Below, piece by piece: positions 45,015-58,615 of a stretch of 64,000 nucleotides of DNA; the stretch's first letter is position 1; every line of letters starts with the position of its first letter. Below the pieces are notes generated by a model. It saw only the letters and a program-made list of their open reading frames with translations. It made no database searches and had not been told where the DNA came from. A program made the translations under genes and the position numbers. The stretch covers positions 62,001 to 126,000 of the forward strand of contig JAHLMK010000028.1 in the NCBI GenBank assembly GCA_019915135.1. The letters run 5' to 3'. This stretch comes from Strobilurus pachycystidiatus (taxonomy: Eukaryota; Basidiomycota; Agaricomycetes; Agaricales; Physalacriaceae).

Positions 45015-46472
45015 ATGCCTGTATCGCCTTCATTTTCCTGTTTGTCCTGCGGACAGCCCTACCGCTTGCCCACGGATATATCACCATCACTCTCTTATCA
45101 AGGCTACGACCACCTTCTTTTGACGAACGATCCCATCTCTGAATGTGACAAATCACTGCTCAGAGAAGAAATCCTCCCAAAAACAAAACAGGACGTGCAG
45201 CGTCTTAAGGGAGAGCTGGACCGCCTAGATGCAGCGATATCTCTCATGAAGGCAGAACACGAGCGGCTTCTAGAAGAGAAGGCAAGAGTAGAACGGGTCG
45301 CCACTCAGTGTAGCAGTCTGCTTTCCGCGATGCGACGGTTCCCCGTCGAGACGTTGACGGAAATCTTCCAGTGGGTATGTGATGGCGAAGATTCGTTTGA
45401 CATACTGGCGGGTCCTTGGAAAATAAGCCACGTCTCCCACCTGTGGCGCACAGTTGTGCAATCGACACCCACCCTTTGGGCCACCGTGAGATTCACCGGG
45501 GAAGCTTCCTCCAACCCCAGTGATCCCGGAGCTCTAGTGTCGACTGTGTACACGAGATCCGTTGATCGTCCTGTATCTGTCGCCCTCTGTCCTAGGTCCA
45601 GTCCTTCCTACAAGTTTCAGGACGCAAAACACTTCGAAGCTGTCTGGCTGCCGCATTTGATGCAGCGCGCCTCGAGGTGGCAAAGGCTGCATCTCAAACT
45701 CATGTACATCCCGGACTCACTCATCGATGGACTCCGTGGAAGATTGACTTTGCTATCTTCCCTTTCGATTGACGGATGCAACTCGGGCGCCAATTTGAAG
45801 GATACCTTCTCCCTGGCACCACGGCTCCGTCATCTGGAGCTCGCGAGATTCCTTCTATTCCGCAACATTTATTTCCCCTTCGCCCAAATAACCACCATGA
45901 AGCTCACCCCGCTTTCTATTGGATCCGAAGTCATGTCTATGGTATACACCTGGCTGAATCTCTGCGTCAATCTTGATTCATTCACATTGATCTTCGAGGG
46001 CCACCATGGTGATTATGACGATAAGCTGCAGCCTACGCCTCTTCCATCCGCGTGCACCCCCGCCCGATACATTTCCCTTCTATTGTTACATGTCACATTC
46101 GAAACACTCCTCCAATTTACGGCCCCGTTTCTCGAAGAGTTGCGTCTACAGGGAGTCGGGGTTAGGGATCTCGATTCTGATGTCGTGGGTTTTCTGGTGC
46201 GGTCCCGTTGCCCATTACACGTTCTTCAACTGGCCGTGCGTGACGTCTCGCACTTTCCGATGGATAAGGTCCTGGCAATCTTCAGCGCCGCCCCATCTCT
46301 ACGTGAAGTGGTCATTCATTTGGATCCTTATCTCCCCGCCTTTGAGTGGGCATGTCAGACGGTTATTCAGAGTATGAGCTCGGCTCGTGAAGAGATACTC
46401 CAGATGTTACCTTGCCTGACTTCGCTCACGGTCAAAAATAAGGGGGACTCTCATAGCCATAGGATAATATAG
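45015..46472 (+). CDS. F-box-like protein with coiled coil, 485 residues
   Basis: A single exon from ATG 45015 to TAG 46472. Residues about 50-95 form a coiled coil (LKGELDRLDAAISLMKAEHE). It is followed at about 107 by an F-box-like motif (RRFPVETLTEIFQWVCDGED) and the short WKISHVSHLWRTVVQSTPTL block. The rest resembles a leucine-rich solenoid with repeated LRHLELARF, LEELRLQGV and LREVVIHLD units. Coiled coil, F-box and LRR-like tail in this order is the standard plan of the hugely expanded F-box family of mushrooms. These proteins probably recruit targets to SCF ubiquitin ligases; target unknown. The N-terminal SCLSCGQPYRL has a Cys pair but no full finger. No frame break is visible. Confidence 0.85.
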   Translation: MPVSPSFSCLSCGQPYRLPTDISPSLSYQGYDHLLLTNDPISECDKSLLREEILPKTKQDVQRLKGELDRLDAAISLMKAEHERLLEEKARVERVATQCSSLLSAMRRFPVETLTEIFQWVCDGEDSFDILAGPWKISHVSHLWRTVVQSTPTLWATVRFTGEASSNPSDPGALVSTVYTRSVDRPVSVALCPRSSPSYKFQDAKHFEAVWLPHLMQRASRWQRLHLKLMYIPDSLIDGLRGRLTLLSSLSIDGCNSGANLKDTFSLAPRLRHLELARFLLFRNIYFPFAQITTMKLTPLSIGSEVMSMVYTWLNLCVNLDSFTLIFEGHHGDYDDKLQPTPLPSACTPARYISLLLLHVTFETLLQFTAPFLEELRLQGVGVRDLDSDVVGFLVRSRCPLHVLQLAVRDVSHFPMDKVLAIFSAAPSLREVVIHLDPYLPAFEWACQTVIQSMSSAREEILQMLPCLTSLTVKNKGDSHSHRII

Positions 46473-48116
46473 AGAAAGTTCGTGACTTGTATGTGACCAA
46501 TGTACAGATTAAACACTCTGTCGAGTTGTCCGCGCCAGTCCCTAGCACCTTGGACCTCCATGCAAATGACTCACGCAAATATCAAGTGGCCATCATAATT
46601 AGTCAGCGGGCGTTGCTTGTCCTCTTGAGTGCATCGTTTCTTTTCCTCTTCCTATCGCGATGTGCAGCACGGGAGCCGAACGGCGGACTACTGGAACCGA
46701 GCCGTAGAGATTGCAAGAGCGAAGAGCATTGGAGCGACACGGACAGACGGCATTATTGGCATCGTGTAAGTGTACGGACTGCTAGAGCCTCGGACTCAGA
46801 ACTGCAGATACGGGGTGGATTCGTACTGTACTCTACAATCCCGAGAGACTATATACCGTACGGATGACAGACTAGGGACTACGTGATAGATACGACATGT
46901 GAAGGATCCCGGTGTGCTATTGTGAAGAGGGGCTCTTAGCGCGTAGCGCGCCTCGAACACACACAATCGCATCCCGCAGCCAACGACCGACATACCTGCC
47001 ACCACGTCTACCATTACCAGCACCACGTCGTCGCCTTCTCCGTGCGCACGCTCTTCACACACACCGTTGCCTACCTCCACGCCAGGCTGTATCCATAGTG
47101 TCCACCATGGGACCTGATACCCCCACCAGCCAACTTGGCCTGCGCGAGCGCCCCGGCGTATAGCACACCCAGCCGACACCCGACACGAGTCGAGGCGTCT
47201 CCATCCCCGATTATCATACGAATACAAGTCTTATTTGAATCACAACCTATCCTCGCCCAACACTCTCTATCTGCCCTCACGTGGCCCTCACCATACTCCT
47301 CTCGTCCTGGTGGCTCCTCCCTCGTCCAAATGCACAGCCATTCCACGACTATTCGCCTTCCCCGAATATTGCCTCCTATGCGTATGCACCGCACAACAAC
47401 GCCCTGCCAGAACTGATGACAGGAGCCTTCTCAATTGTTTTCCCCATCGCCGCCGTCCCATCACCCGTGAATGTGGCCGTAGAGTCATCGTCAAGAGTTG
47501 AAACGCGAGAAGAAGAGCACGATAGCAGTAGTAGTCCCTAAGAGGTGATGACAACGCCTGACGCACACTAGAGAACGATAAGATAGATAGGAATGACAAA
47601 CACGGTGTAACGCACTTTCGCGGCTACCACTCCCATGGATCAAAAGAGCAGCCCATTCTGCCAAGTTTTCCTGCGAAAGAGAAGGAGGGAACAGAGCACC
47701 ACAACCAAAACTACTGCAAGCCGTGGATCACACAGCGTCGTCGCATAAGAGACCATTTCAAGCGCCGTGCAAGTTCGGGACCACGAAGTCTAATAGCAGT
47801 GGGTCGCGGCGGGGGGGGTGGCGGGGGAAAGGCCTAGTGTAAAGGAAGCTTTCATCATCTAGAAGGTATGTATTATCGATCATGCAATCTGCGGCGACGC
47901 CTTGCCAAATAGTCTCCCTGCAGCACATCTGCTCCAGGATCCAGGAGACCTCCCTCATGCCCGCAGATCCAGGTATTATCCTCCCTTTCTAGCTGATGCA
48001 TCACTCATGCATTCAAGCAGAATTAGGAATTCCCAAGATCTCATGTAATCATGCTTAAGTGACTTGTTGGCTTTATTTCGGTGGCGCTATTTTCTTCTTC
48101 TTCTTTTACATCCACC
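46473..48116. other. No supported gene
   Basis: Long open frames on both strands (46796-47227 minus, 47135-47541 plus) have biased composition and no motif. A G-rich tract lies at 47807-47826. I see no splice-supported model. Confidence 0.4.
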
Positions 48117-48782
48117 ATGACCATCGACACTATGACTATCGACGCCCCGCATACTCATCGTGGACTTTCCTCTGTCCGCTCTCGAGCCCAGAGGGAAATC
48201 CATGCGCTTCTACATAATCTCAAACTTGTTGCTCTATTTACGGTGGAGAAAAATCGCCAAGGTCTGCCCTTCCGACTTCTTCGTCGTCGTTTCCCCGGCT
48301 TATTGTCATTTCTATCTGCACAGAAGTCAAAAGACGCGTTCACGAAGTCTTGACAGAACATCATCAGGGAGATGGTGTCGTGCAAGGTAAGGCCTGTCCG
48401 CCTCGCTTACTGTACCATATGTAATTTTCCAATTACCTCATAGCCGTCAGCGAGTCATTGAACAGCCAAAATGATCCCGTGGAGTACTCACCTCTCATCG
48501 ACAACGGAGAGGTTGGACAACAACTCGTCGCTATGAACAAGGTGCAATGGGCGCGTGCCTTTGACAATATGGGCGTGCGTTCGTTGAATGATTTGCGGTA
48601 TCTTTCCATTCTCTGTGAGTTACTTTTCTACCGCGTTCAAGGCCCTGCTTACAAAGTGAATAGATCATTCCACCGCGACGGAAGTACGCCTCCTCCTCAG
48701 TGAAGCGCTTGTCATCGAAGAGACCTCCGTGGACATGCAGGAGCTCAAGGAACTCTTGGAAAGCCAATTCCCATCAACTTAG
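48117..48782 (+). CDS. Small four-exon hypothetical protein, about 155 residues
   Basis: From ATG 48117 exon 1 reads SRAQREIHALLHNLKLVALF and stops at a GTCTGC donor near 48261. Exon 2 (VKRRVHEVLTEHHQGDGVVQ) ends at GTAAGG, exon 3 reads VSESLNSQNDPVEYSPLIDN and MNKVQWARAFDNMGVRSLND, and exon 4 (ATEVRLLLSEALVIEETSVD) stops at 48782. All joins keep the frame. The product is helical with an acidic end and no known domain. The consistent introns support a real gene of unknown function. Confidence 0.6.
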
Positions 48783-49084
48783 TCACAAGAATACGCCTTC
48801 ATTCATATGCCCTCTCCCATGTATCATTACCTAGTTTACAACCGATCTCGTGCAGGAGCTCCTCGCATTCGTAGTCTACTATCAGTGTAACCCCAATCTA
48901 GCCTTATGAAATGTTAGAGACGCGTGATAAATAGATAGGTAGATAGATTTCAACGTGCATCTAGCCCATAAAGAACACAGCACGGTCCGTACTACGCTAT
49001 TACATGCTACGGTACCGAATCATACCGACACCTAACCGCATAGAAACAGCCCCCGTAAGGTAAGGTAAGTCTGACATTGCAGTG

Positions 49085-49355
49085 ATTCTGTGGCCACGTA
49101 GTGCCATCTTAGACGACTTTCCGACTGGCGTGGCCACGCATACCGTGGCCCCGGGATTCGAGTTTTCTCTATTGGATACAGTACAATATACAGCTTTAAC
49201 TGCGTATCTACTCCTCCCCGGCGCGTGGCCACGCGCCCCGACGCTTTAAGAGCCAAGACAGTGGCTACACGTTACAGAGCCTACCTCAGTCAGAGCGTGG
49301 CCACGCATACGGATCATTCTAGTTGAGATTCCGCTTCTGCGTAGCTACGCACTAT
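49085..49355. repeat. Cluster of GCGTGGCCACGC-type palindromes
   Basis: Within 270 bases of gene-free DNA there are three perfect 12-base palindromes GCGTGGCCACGC (49128, within a 16-base GCGC-extended form at about 49221, and 49295) plus related sites (TGTGGCCACGTA, GTAGCTACGC, GCGTGGCTA). Such a cluster could be a protein-binding array or the end of a mobile element. Confidence 0.65.
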
Positions 49356-49400
49356 ATTAAAGGCGTGGCTATAGGTCACAAAAGAGAGAGAAACACACGC

Positions 49401-51099
<1,699 letters not shown>

Positions 51100-54000
51100 A
51101 TGGATCTCAGCGAACTATTCGACGTCGAGGCTGAGGAGTCGTTTGCAGATGGGGAGGATGAGGTAGATTATGAGGATGACCTGGAAGGTGTGTAAGCACT
51201 GTACGTCGCGCACCAAACCCACTTAGCCTATATCATCTTAGGTTTCATTGACGACGGAGTCAACCATCAACCCTCACAACGTCGAAGCACCCCCTTAGAG
51301 TTGCAATCCCCTTCATCCTCGACTCTTCCTCTCCCACAATCAGACGCCTCTCATGACAGACACGGCTGGGTCGACCATCTTGCGGTGAGATACGCGTCGG
51401 GGCAGGGCCAAACCTTGCAAAGACCTTCTTTGCTGATGGACAACAATGACTGCCCGCTGGAGAAACACCTCCTCGAGCGGGTCTACACAGACCGATATAT
51501 CTATATCGTTCTTCTGTATTGCAAGGTTGGTCCGTTTCTCACAAATCTTCGAATGCGCCTAACTCCCATGTCAAGACCGGCTGCAAACCCGCAGTGTTGT
51601 CACGCCTTGTCGAGGTGAAGAGCTCTCGCGCCGAGTTGAACATCCTCGATGCTGTCCCACACCCACTCATCGACGGTGTCTTCCTTATTCTGGAGCGCGA
51701 CTTCAATCCCCAGATTGGCTACGTGCTCCAGTCAATTCCTGCCTGTGTCCGTTCCAGCTTCTTCCCGGCTGCAATGCGGTCCATCGGCAATCCTCCTCCT
51801 AATCCCCCTCGCTGGCGTCCATTTCGTGTCTATATCTCCGATGTTCCAAACCACGCCGCCTTCCTCAAAGTCATCAAAGCTCCCCCCATCCCCCAACTTA
51901 TTGGCAAGTGGGTTCAGATCCCAACGGGCTTGTACAGAGGGGATGTCGGGCTTGTTACCCGTCAACACGTCTCTGATGAGGATGTTGCCAAGGTAGAGAT
52001 CTTACAGAGGAGGATTGACAGAGCACAGCGCATGGCAGCGGATAAGCGGCAGGAGATTCACGAGCTCATAATGCAGCAACAACCGGAGTTGAGTGCTGCT
52101 CGGGAGAGGACTTTGAGGGAGGTGGAGGCGAAGACGCAGGAGGCGGGCCGGCCGCCTCAGACGGTTGACGCCCGTCGTGCTTGGCTGACGAAGAAGGCAG
52201 CTCTGGACGAGGAGGCGAAGAGGATCAAGGACGCTTATGCTGGAATGGAAGCGGAGGCGGCTCGTGTGTTAGAGGGAAGACAAGCAGAAGTCCGCCAAAT
52301 CGAAAACGACCGCGACGATCTGCAGAATAAGCTTGAAGCTCAGGATCCACTGTGCTCCATTCTCGTTGTCCCTCGTCCCCCAACGTACGATCTCGATCTG
52401 ATGCCGCAGGAAGGAGATATGTTGGAAGAAGGGGTGGGGGAGGCTGTCGGCGAGGCACGGCCCGTAGCAGGGGAGAGAAGGAAGAGGAAGAGGAAGGGCA
52501 CGGAGGGAAAACAAGACGTTCGACGTCCACCTGCCCGACTGGTACCACCGGGAAGTATTGCTCGGCCTGTCAAAGACCAAGAAGGGGACCTCCGCATCTA
52601 CCAAGGCATCTCCCATCGTACCTTCGAGCACGATCTGGAGATCATCAATTTCCGTACCTCCGTCGTGAGACGTCATCTCACCAATCACATCGACCCCTCT
52701 CTCCTCGATACCTTCCTCAGATCGCAGCATCCCACGTTGTCTTCCATGAGCGCCAATCCTAACGCCTCATTCCCTCTTCCCTCCAACTGGTTTCTAACGT
52801 TCGGGGACCTCATGGAGGACTTCATGACGAAACAGTCAGGAACATACACTGCGTCCAGTCATTCATCGGCGACTGGCGTCGAGATCTTCGATGCTAAAGG
52901 ACAGGGCTTCTTCGTTCCTCGGCATCATCTCATGAAGGTGGTGTGCGTCGGCGATTTGGTTGAGTGTCGATTGTCAGACCAGGAGGATGTTGGACCAGGA
53001 TTTGTTGTAGACATCTCGGAACAGGGCGGTCAACGGCATGCAACAGTGATGCTGCATACTCTCACAGTCATCCAAGATTGCGACGACGGTGATGCCGACG
53101 AGAGTGATGTCGATGAGAGGGATCCCGGGTATAGTATTGTGCGTTTCCTATTTTCCGTGCTTCTGAAGAGTGCATGCTCATATCTCGCAGTCCCGCAACG
53201 TACGCGTCAAGCGCAACGTATACGTCAAGGATAGTTACGAAGTCAGCGTACGTTACGATTGTTCAAACTCCCTGAATGCATGCTCATTTCTCGCAGTCCC
53301 GCATCGTACATGTCAACACTCTTCGGGTCCTTGACCAGAGTTGGTACGAGACTCCCGAGGAGACGATGAGTGAACCAGCTCCTTTCCTGGGACACACCGG
53401 ACCAACTCCTTGGCTTGGACGGAAGGTCATGATTGACGCCGAAGGTGATGCACATCACAAAGAGCAAGGCATCGTCAAGGACGTCATTTTGGACAAGGCT
53501 GGAACGATTGCAGTCTCCAAACGCTACAAGTCGGATGCTGTCACTATCGACTACTTCGAGGAAGTTCATGTGAATCCTCAGCCCATCAACGAGTCCGTGT
53601 ACGCCAACGGTATCCGGATTGTAGTCCAGTTTACAATGGTTCGGGACCACGTCGTTCAGGGGACATACTACTACGAGCAGGTCCTTGACTGGCAGTATGT
53701 ACTCTAGTTCTACTTCCCTGAGGTCAGCACTAATATGTTTCGACTCTAGAACTCGTTGGCCACTCCGCATCGCCTGCCCTCTCCGCCGAAATCAGGCCGC
53801 ATTCGAGGGACCGTTGGAGGTGAGACGCTTGGAATGGGGTGCCGATTATCCCAAGTGGGATCCAAAGGACCTTGCCAAACGGTCTGGGTGGTATCGGAGG
53901 GATGAGAAGGAAGGAAAAGCTCTCCAGCGTGCCCAGGAACTGAGGTCGAATGACCCCACACTCCTCTCTCAACCTCCTCAGATACCCCCAAACCCCAAAC

Positions 54001-54647
54001 CTCGCACTCCCCCTCCCGAAGCGGCGAAGGCCCATCACCACTGGCTGATGAGTTCCCGTCTCTTCCACATGCATGTCGAAATCTTCTATAAAGTCATCGA
54101 GACAAAGTCCCAGGCTGGCATACAAAAAAAGAAGCGGAAGATAGACGAGGGCAAAGATGGTATTCGACTTGTCGCCACCCTCACGGCCAATCCCAACGGG
54201 TCAAATCCCCCCTGCGTAGTCGTTCGCTGTGCCGTGCAAACCCTGCTGCCGCAGAAGAAAAGTATTCTCGATGTGAACCTCTGCCAGCCCGTTCACCCAG
54301 GCGGGCGTTTCGGCAATAACTATCGACTGTACGCGTATCGTGGACTACACAAAGGGGAGTTTATGCGTCCAATTGCCCACCAGAAAGATACCGACGGGAA
54401 GCTTATGCATATGGGCTTCTGGGTGGAACCCCAGGTTGACGGAAAGGATTATGCCAAGATGGCCGTCGAGGGCAAACCACAGGGCAAACCAGTTGAGGGC
54501 AAACCACAAACCATCATTTTTCGTGATGAAGATTGCGTACTTATAAAGGACACGAAACACGAAATCACGGAGAATGACCAGTGGGAGAAGATACGGCAGG
54601 CTGGAAAACCAGAGTGGGAGTACATCTGGCAAACTAGAAAGATTTAG
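51100..54647 (+). CDS. NGN-KOW (Spt5-like) protein, 1076-1095 residues
   Basis: Exons 51100-51187, 51242-51525, 51576-53138, an optional 53191-53247, 53297-53694 and 53750-54647 keep one frame (1096 codons with the optional exon). The N-terminus is acidic (MDLSELFDVEAEESFADGED). An NGN-like domain follows (IYIVLLYCK joined to SSRAELNILDAVPHPLIDGV and FLILERDFNPQ), then a KOW motif (GKWVQIPTGLYRGDVGLV) and a long charged helix (about residues 280-380). A basic KRKRKG patch, two more KOW-like stretches and a C-terminal block with GEFMRPIAH complete it. This is the plan of Spt5, which clamps RNA polymerase during elongation, but it is divergent and probably a lineage-specific paralogue. It is related to the 11056-14256 gene, which has the opposite orientation. 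No frame break is visible. Confidence 0.8.
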
Positions 54648-54766
54648 AGTGTATCGATAGAAACTAGAACGGTTCAGAAGGGGACATATAGTCAAACCTG
54701 ATACGTTAGTCTATCAACAGTAAGATTTTTAGAAGTGGACATATAGCCGAACTTCGTATCCAGTGT

Positions 54767-57700
54767 ATATCCGCAGTGACGGTTGATTGGAGCAGTAGTC
54801 ATAATCACAGTTTGTTATTGAAGCCCCCGTGGGACGGCAAGATCTTTAGAGGCCTCTCGATACTTCCATCGTTCGGAGTGGGTTTATGTAAGGTGAGCTG
54901 TTGTTCGCTTATAACGAAATCTGTAACTCACGAAGGGTTGAGAGTTGCATTCGTCACGGGTGGTTCCGAAGATGCTTGAATGGTGAATTACTGTATCCGT
55001 CGTGGCGTCGACTGGGGGGTCACTTTGTGTCCGAACTTCGTTCGGGAAGGTAGGGTTCTGTTCGAATACTGCGAACTCTCTGACTCAACAACACTTCAAG
55101 TCGTTCATGCCGCGGATGGCTCTAGGGATGCCCAACGTCACCTAATTGAACGTACAAGGTCGATTCCGGCAGGAGAAAGAGGGTATCATTCTCGAGAAGG
55201 TAGGGTTCTGTTTCAATACTGCGAATTCTCTGACTCAACAACACTTCAAGTCGTATATGCCGCGGATGGCTCCAAGGATGCCCAACGTCACCTCATTGAA
55301 CGTCTTAGGTAGATTCCGCTAGGAGAAAGAGGGTATCACTCTCGGGAAGGTAGGGTTCCGTTCGAATACTGCGAATTCTCTGACTCAACAACACTCCAAG
55401 TCGTTCATGCCGCGGATGGCTCTAGGGATGCCCAACGTCACCTCATTGAACGTCCAAGGTCGATTCCGGCAGGAGAAAGAGGGTATCATTCTCGAGAAGG
55501 TAGGGTTCTGTTTCAATACTGCGAATTCTCTGACTCAACAACACTTCAAGTCGTATATGCCGCGGATGGCTCCAAGGATGCCCAACGTCACCTCATTGAA
55601 CGTCTAAGGTCGATTCCGCTAGGAGAAAGAGGGTATCACTCTCGGGAAGGTAGGGTTCTGTTCGAATACTGCGAATTCTCTGACTCAACAACACTTCAAG
55701 TCGTTCATGCCGCGGATGGCTCTAGGGATGCCCAACGTCACCTAATTGAACGTCCAAGGTCGATTCCGGCAGGAGAAAGAGGGTATCACTCTCGGGAAGG
55801 TAGGGTTCCGTTCGAATACTGCGAATTCTCTGGCTCAACAACACTTCAAGTCGTTCATGCCGCGGATGGCTCTAGGGATGCCCAACGTCACCTCATTGAA
55901 CGTCCAAGGTCGATTCCGGCAGGAGAAAGAGGGTATCACTCTCGGGAAGGTAGGGTTGTGTTCGAATACTGCGAATTCTCTGACTCAACAACACTTCAAG
56001 TCGTATATGCCGCGGATGGCTCCAAGGATGCCCAACGTCACCTCATTGAACGTCTAAGGTCGATTCCGCTAGGAGAAAGAGGGTATCACTCTCGGGAAGG
56101 TAGGGTTCTGTTCGAATACTGCGAATTCTCTGACTCAACAACACTTCAAGTCGTTCATGCCGCGGATGGCTCTAGGGATGCCCAACGTCACCTAATTGAA
56201 CGTCCAAGGTCGATTCCGGCAGGAGAAAGAGGGTATCACTCTCGGGAAGGTAGGGTTCCGTTCGAATACTGCGAATTCTCTGGCTCAACAACACTTCAAG
56301 TCGTTCATGCCGCGGATGGCTCTAGGGATGCCCAACGTCACCTCATTGAACGTCCAAGGTCGATTCCGGCAGGAGAAAGAGGGTATCACTCTCGGGAAGG
56401 TAGGGTTGTGTTCGAATACTGCGAATTCTCTGACTCAACAACACTTCAAGTCGTATATGCCGCGGATGGCTCCAAGGATGCCCAACGTCACCTCATTGAA
56501 CGTCTAAGGTCGATTCCGCTAGGAGAAAGAGGGTATCACTCTCGGGAAGGTAGGGTTGTGTTCGAATACTGCGAATTCTCTGACTCAACAACACTTCAAG
56601 TTGTATATGCCGCGGATGGCTCTAGGGATGCCCAACGACACCTAATTGAACGTCCAAGGTCGACTCCGGCAGGAGAAAGAGGGTATCATTCTCGAGAAGG
56701 TAGGGTTCCGTTCGAATACTGCGAATTCTCTGACTCAACAACACTCCAAGTCGTTCATGCCGCGGATGGCTCTAGGGATGCCCAACGACACCTAATTGAA
56801 CGTCCAAGGTCGATTCCGGCAGGAGAAAGAGGGTATCACTCTCGGGAAGGTAGGGTTCCGTTCGAATACTGCGAATTCTCTGGCTCAACAACACTTCAAG
56901 TCGTTCATGCCGCGGATGGCTCTAGGGATGCCCAACGTCACCTCATTGAACGTCCAAGGTCGATTCCGGCAGGAGAAAGAGGGTATCACTCTCGGGAAGG
57001 TAGGGTTCCGTTCGAATACTGCGAATTCTCTGGCTCAACAACACTTCAAGTCGTTCATGCCGCGGATGGCTCTAGGGATGCCCAACGACACCTAATTGAA
57101 CGTCCAAGGTCGATTCCGGCAGGAGAAAGAGGGTATCATTCTCGAGAAGGTAGGGTTCTGTGTCAATACTGCGAATTCTCTGACTCAACAACACTTCAAG
57201 TCGTATATGCCGCGGATGGCTCCAAGGATGCCCAACGTCACCTCATTGAACGTCTAAGGTCGATTCCGCTAGGAGAAAGAGGGTATCACTCTCGGGAAGG
57301 TAGGGTTCTGTTCGAATACTGCGAATTCTCTGACTCAACAACACTTCAAGTCGTTCATGCCGCGGATGGCTCTAGGGATGCCCAACGTCACCTAATTGAA
57401 CGTCCAAGGTCGATTCCGGCAGGAGAAAGAGGGTATCACTCTCGGGAAGGTAGGGTTCCGTTCGAATACTGCGAATTCTCTGGCTCAACAACACTTCAAG
57501 TCGTTCATGCCGCGGATGGCTCTAGGGATGCCCAACGTCACCTCATTGAACGTCCAAGGTCGATTCCGCTAGGAGAAAGAGGGTATCACTCTCGGGAAGG
57601 TAGGGTTGTGTTCGAATACTGCGAATTCTCTGACTCAACAACACTTCAAGTTGTATATGCCGCGGATGGCTCTAGGGATGCCCAACGACACCTAATTGAA

Positions 57701-58416
57701 CGTCCAAGGTCGACTCCGGCAGGAGAAAGAGGGTATCATTCTCGAGAAGGTAGGGTTCCGTTCGAATACTGCGAATTCTCTGACTCAACAACACTCCAAG
57801 TCGTTCATGCCGCGGATGGCTCTAGGGATGCCCAACGACACCTAATTGAACGTCCAAGGTCGATTCCGGCAGGAGAAAGAGGGTATCATTCTCGAGAAGG
57901 TAGGGTTCTGTGTCAATACTGCGAATTCTCTGACTCAACAACACTTCAAGTTGTATATGCCGCGGATGGCTCTAGGGATGCCCAACGTCACCTCATTGAA
58001 CGTCCAAGGTCGATTCCGCTAGGAGAAAGAGGGTATCACTCTCGGGAAGGTAGGGTTGTGTTCGAATACTGCGAATTCTCTGACTCAACAACACTTCAAG
58101 TTGTATATGCCGCGGATGGCTCTAGGGATGCCCAACGACACCTAATTGAACGTCCAAGGTCGATTCCGGCAGGAGAAAGAGGGTATCATTCTCGAGAAGG
58201 GGGGGTTCCGTTCGAATACTGCGAATTCTCTGACTCAACAACACTTCAAAGTCGTATATGCCGCGGATGGCTCCAAGGATGCCTAACGACACCTAACTGA
58301 ACGTCCAAGGTCGGTTCCGGCAGAAGAAAGATTGACAGAAAGGCTCTCGCCCTACCGGACGAGGTCGTCGTCCGAAAGAGGAAGATAGCGGGATCTGCGC
58401 AGATTGAGTCACCTTA
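54767..58416 (+). CDS. Gene made of about 23 repeated exons (array 2), tentative
   Basis: A leader piece (KPPWDGKIFRGLSILPSF) ends at GTGAGC near 54896, and a diverged unit follows (54946-55049). From 55050 each 150-bp unit splits into a 51-base intron-like part (GTAGGG... CTGAC ...TTCAAG) and a 99-base exon-like part. Spliced, the exons give a 33-residue repeat with the core AADGSRDAQRHLIERPRSI and the end GERGYHSRE. After the last unit the frame can continue as LPDEVVVRKRKIAGSAQIES to a TAG at 58416, with a basic nuclear-localisation-like patch. One unit (55200-55349) has a stop. Because 51 and 99 are both multiples of three, unspliced RNA is open too, giving a 50-residue repeat over most of the array. 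The start codon is not found. Whether it is translated is unknown. Confidence 0.4.
55050..58349 (+). repeat. Array 2: 22 tandem units of exactly 150 bp
   Basis: Units start at 55050 and every 150 bases to 58200 without a single indel; only the last has an extra A. Units fall into a few variants (GTTCATGC or GTATATGC; TCTAGGG or TCCAAGG; GGCAGG or GCTAGG) that recur in blocks, a sign of unequal exchange or gene conversion. The unit aligns with the type II unit of array 1: the 51-base intron parts share TGTTCGAAT and CGAATTCT and about 70% of positions, and the exon parts share GGATGGCTC and TGCCCAACG. Confidence 0.97.
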
Positions 58417-58615
58417 GAACCTCCCGGCCAGGGTCCCGGCAGACTGAGACCCACTTGGAAGCGTTGTTCGTGAGAGACTAGGCAGCATCACTTCGCGCAT
58501 ATGGTTCAAAATGGGTTGCCGTAGTGTAGTGTACTATTTCAATGTCAATGTCAATCGTCTTTTATTTGGTAATTCACCCCGGAACACAAAAGGTAGTACA
58601 ATGGCGAGACATGAT

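Noticed and set aside
46796..47541. Genes in the 46.8-47.5 kb region
   Set aside because: Several overlapping frames on both strands have skewed composition but no motif, no splice-supported extension and no resemblance to known proteins.
55958..58300. A single uninterrupted 780-codon exon
   Set aside because: The frame crosses 51-base segments that look like introns (branch-like CTGAC, AG ends) and match the clear introns of array 1. I keep it only as the intron-retention reading.
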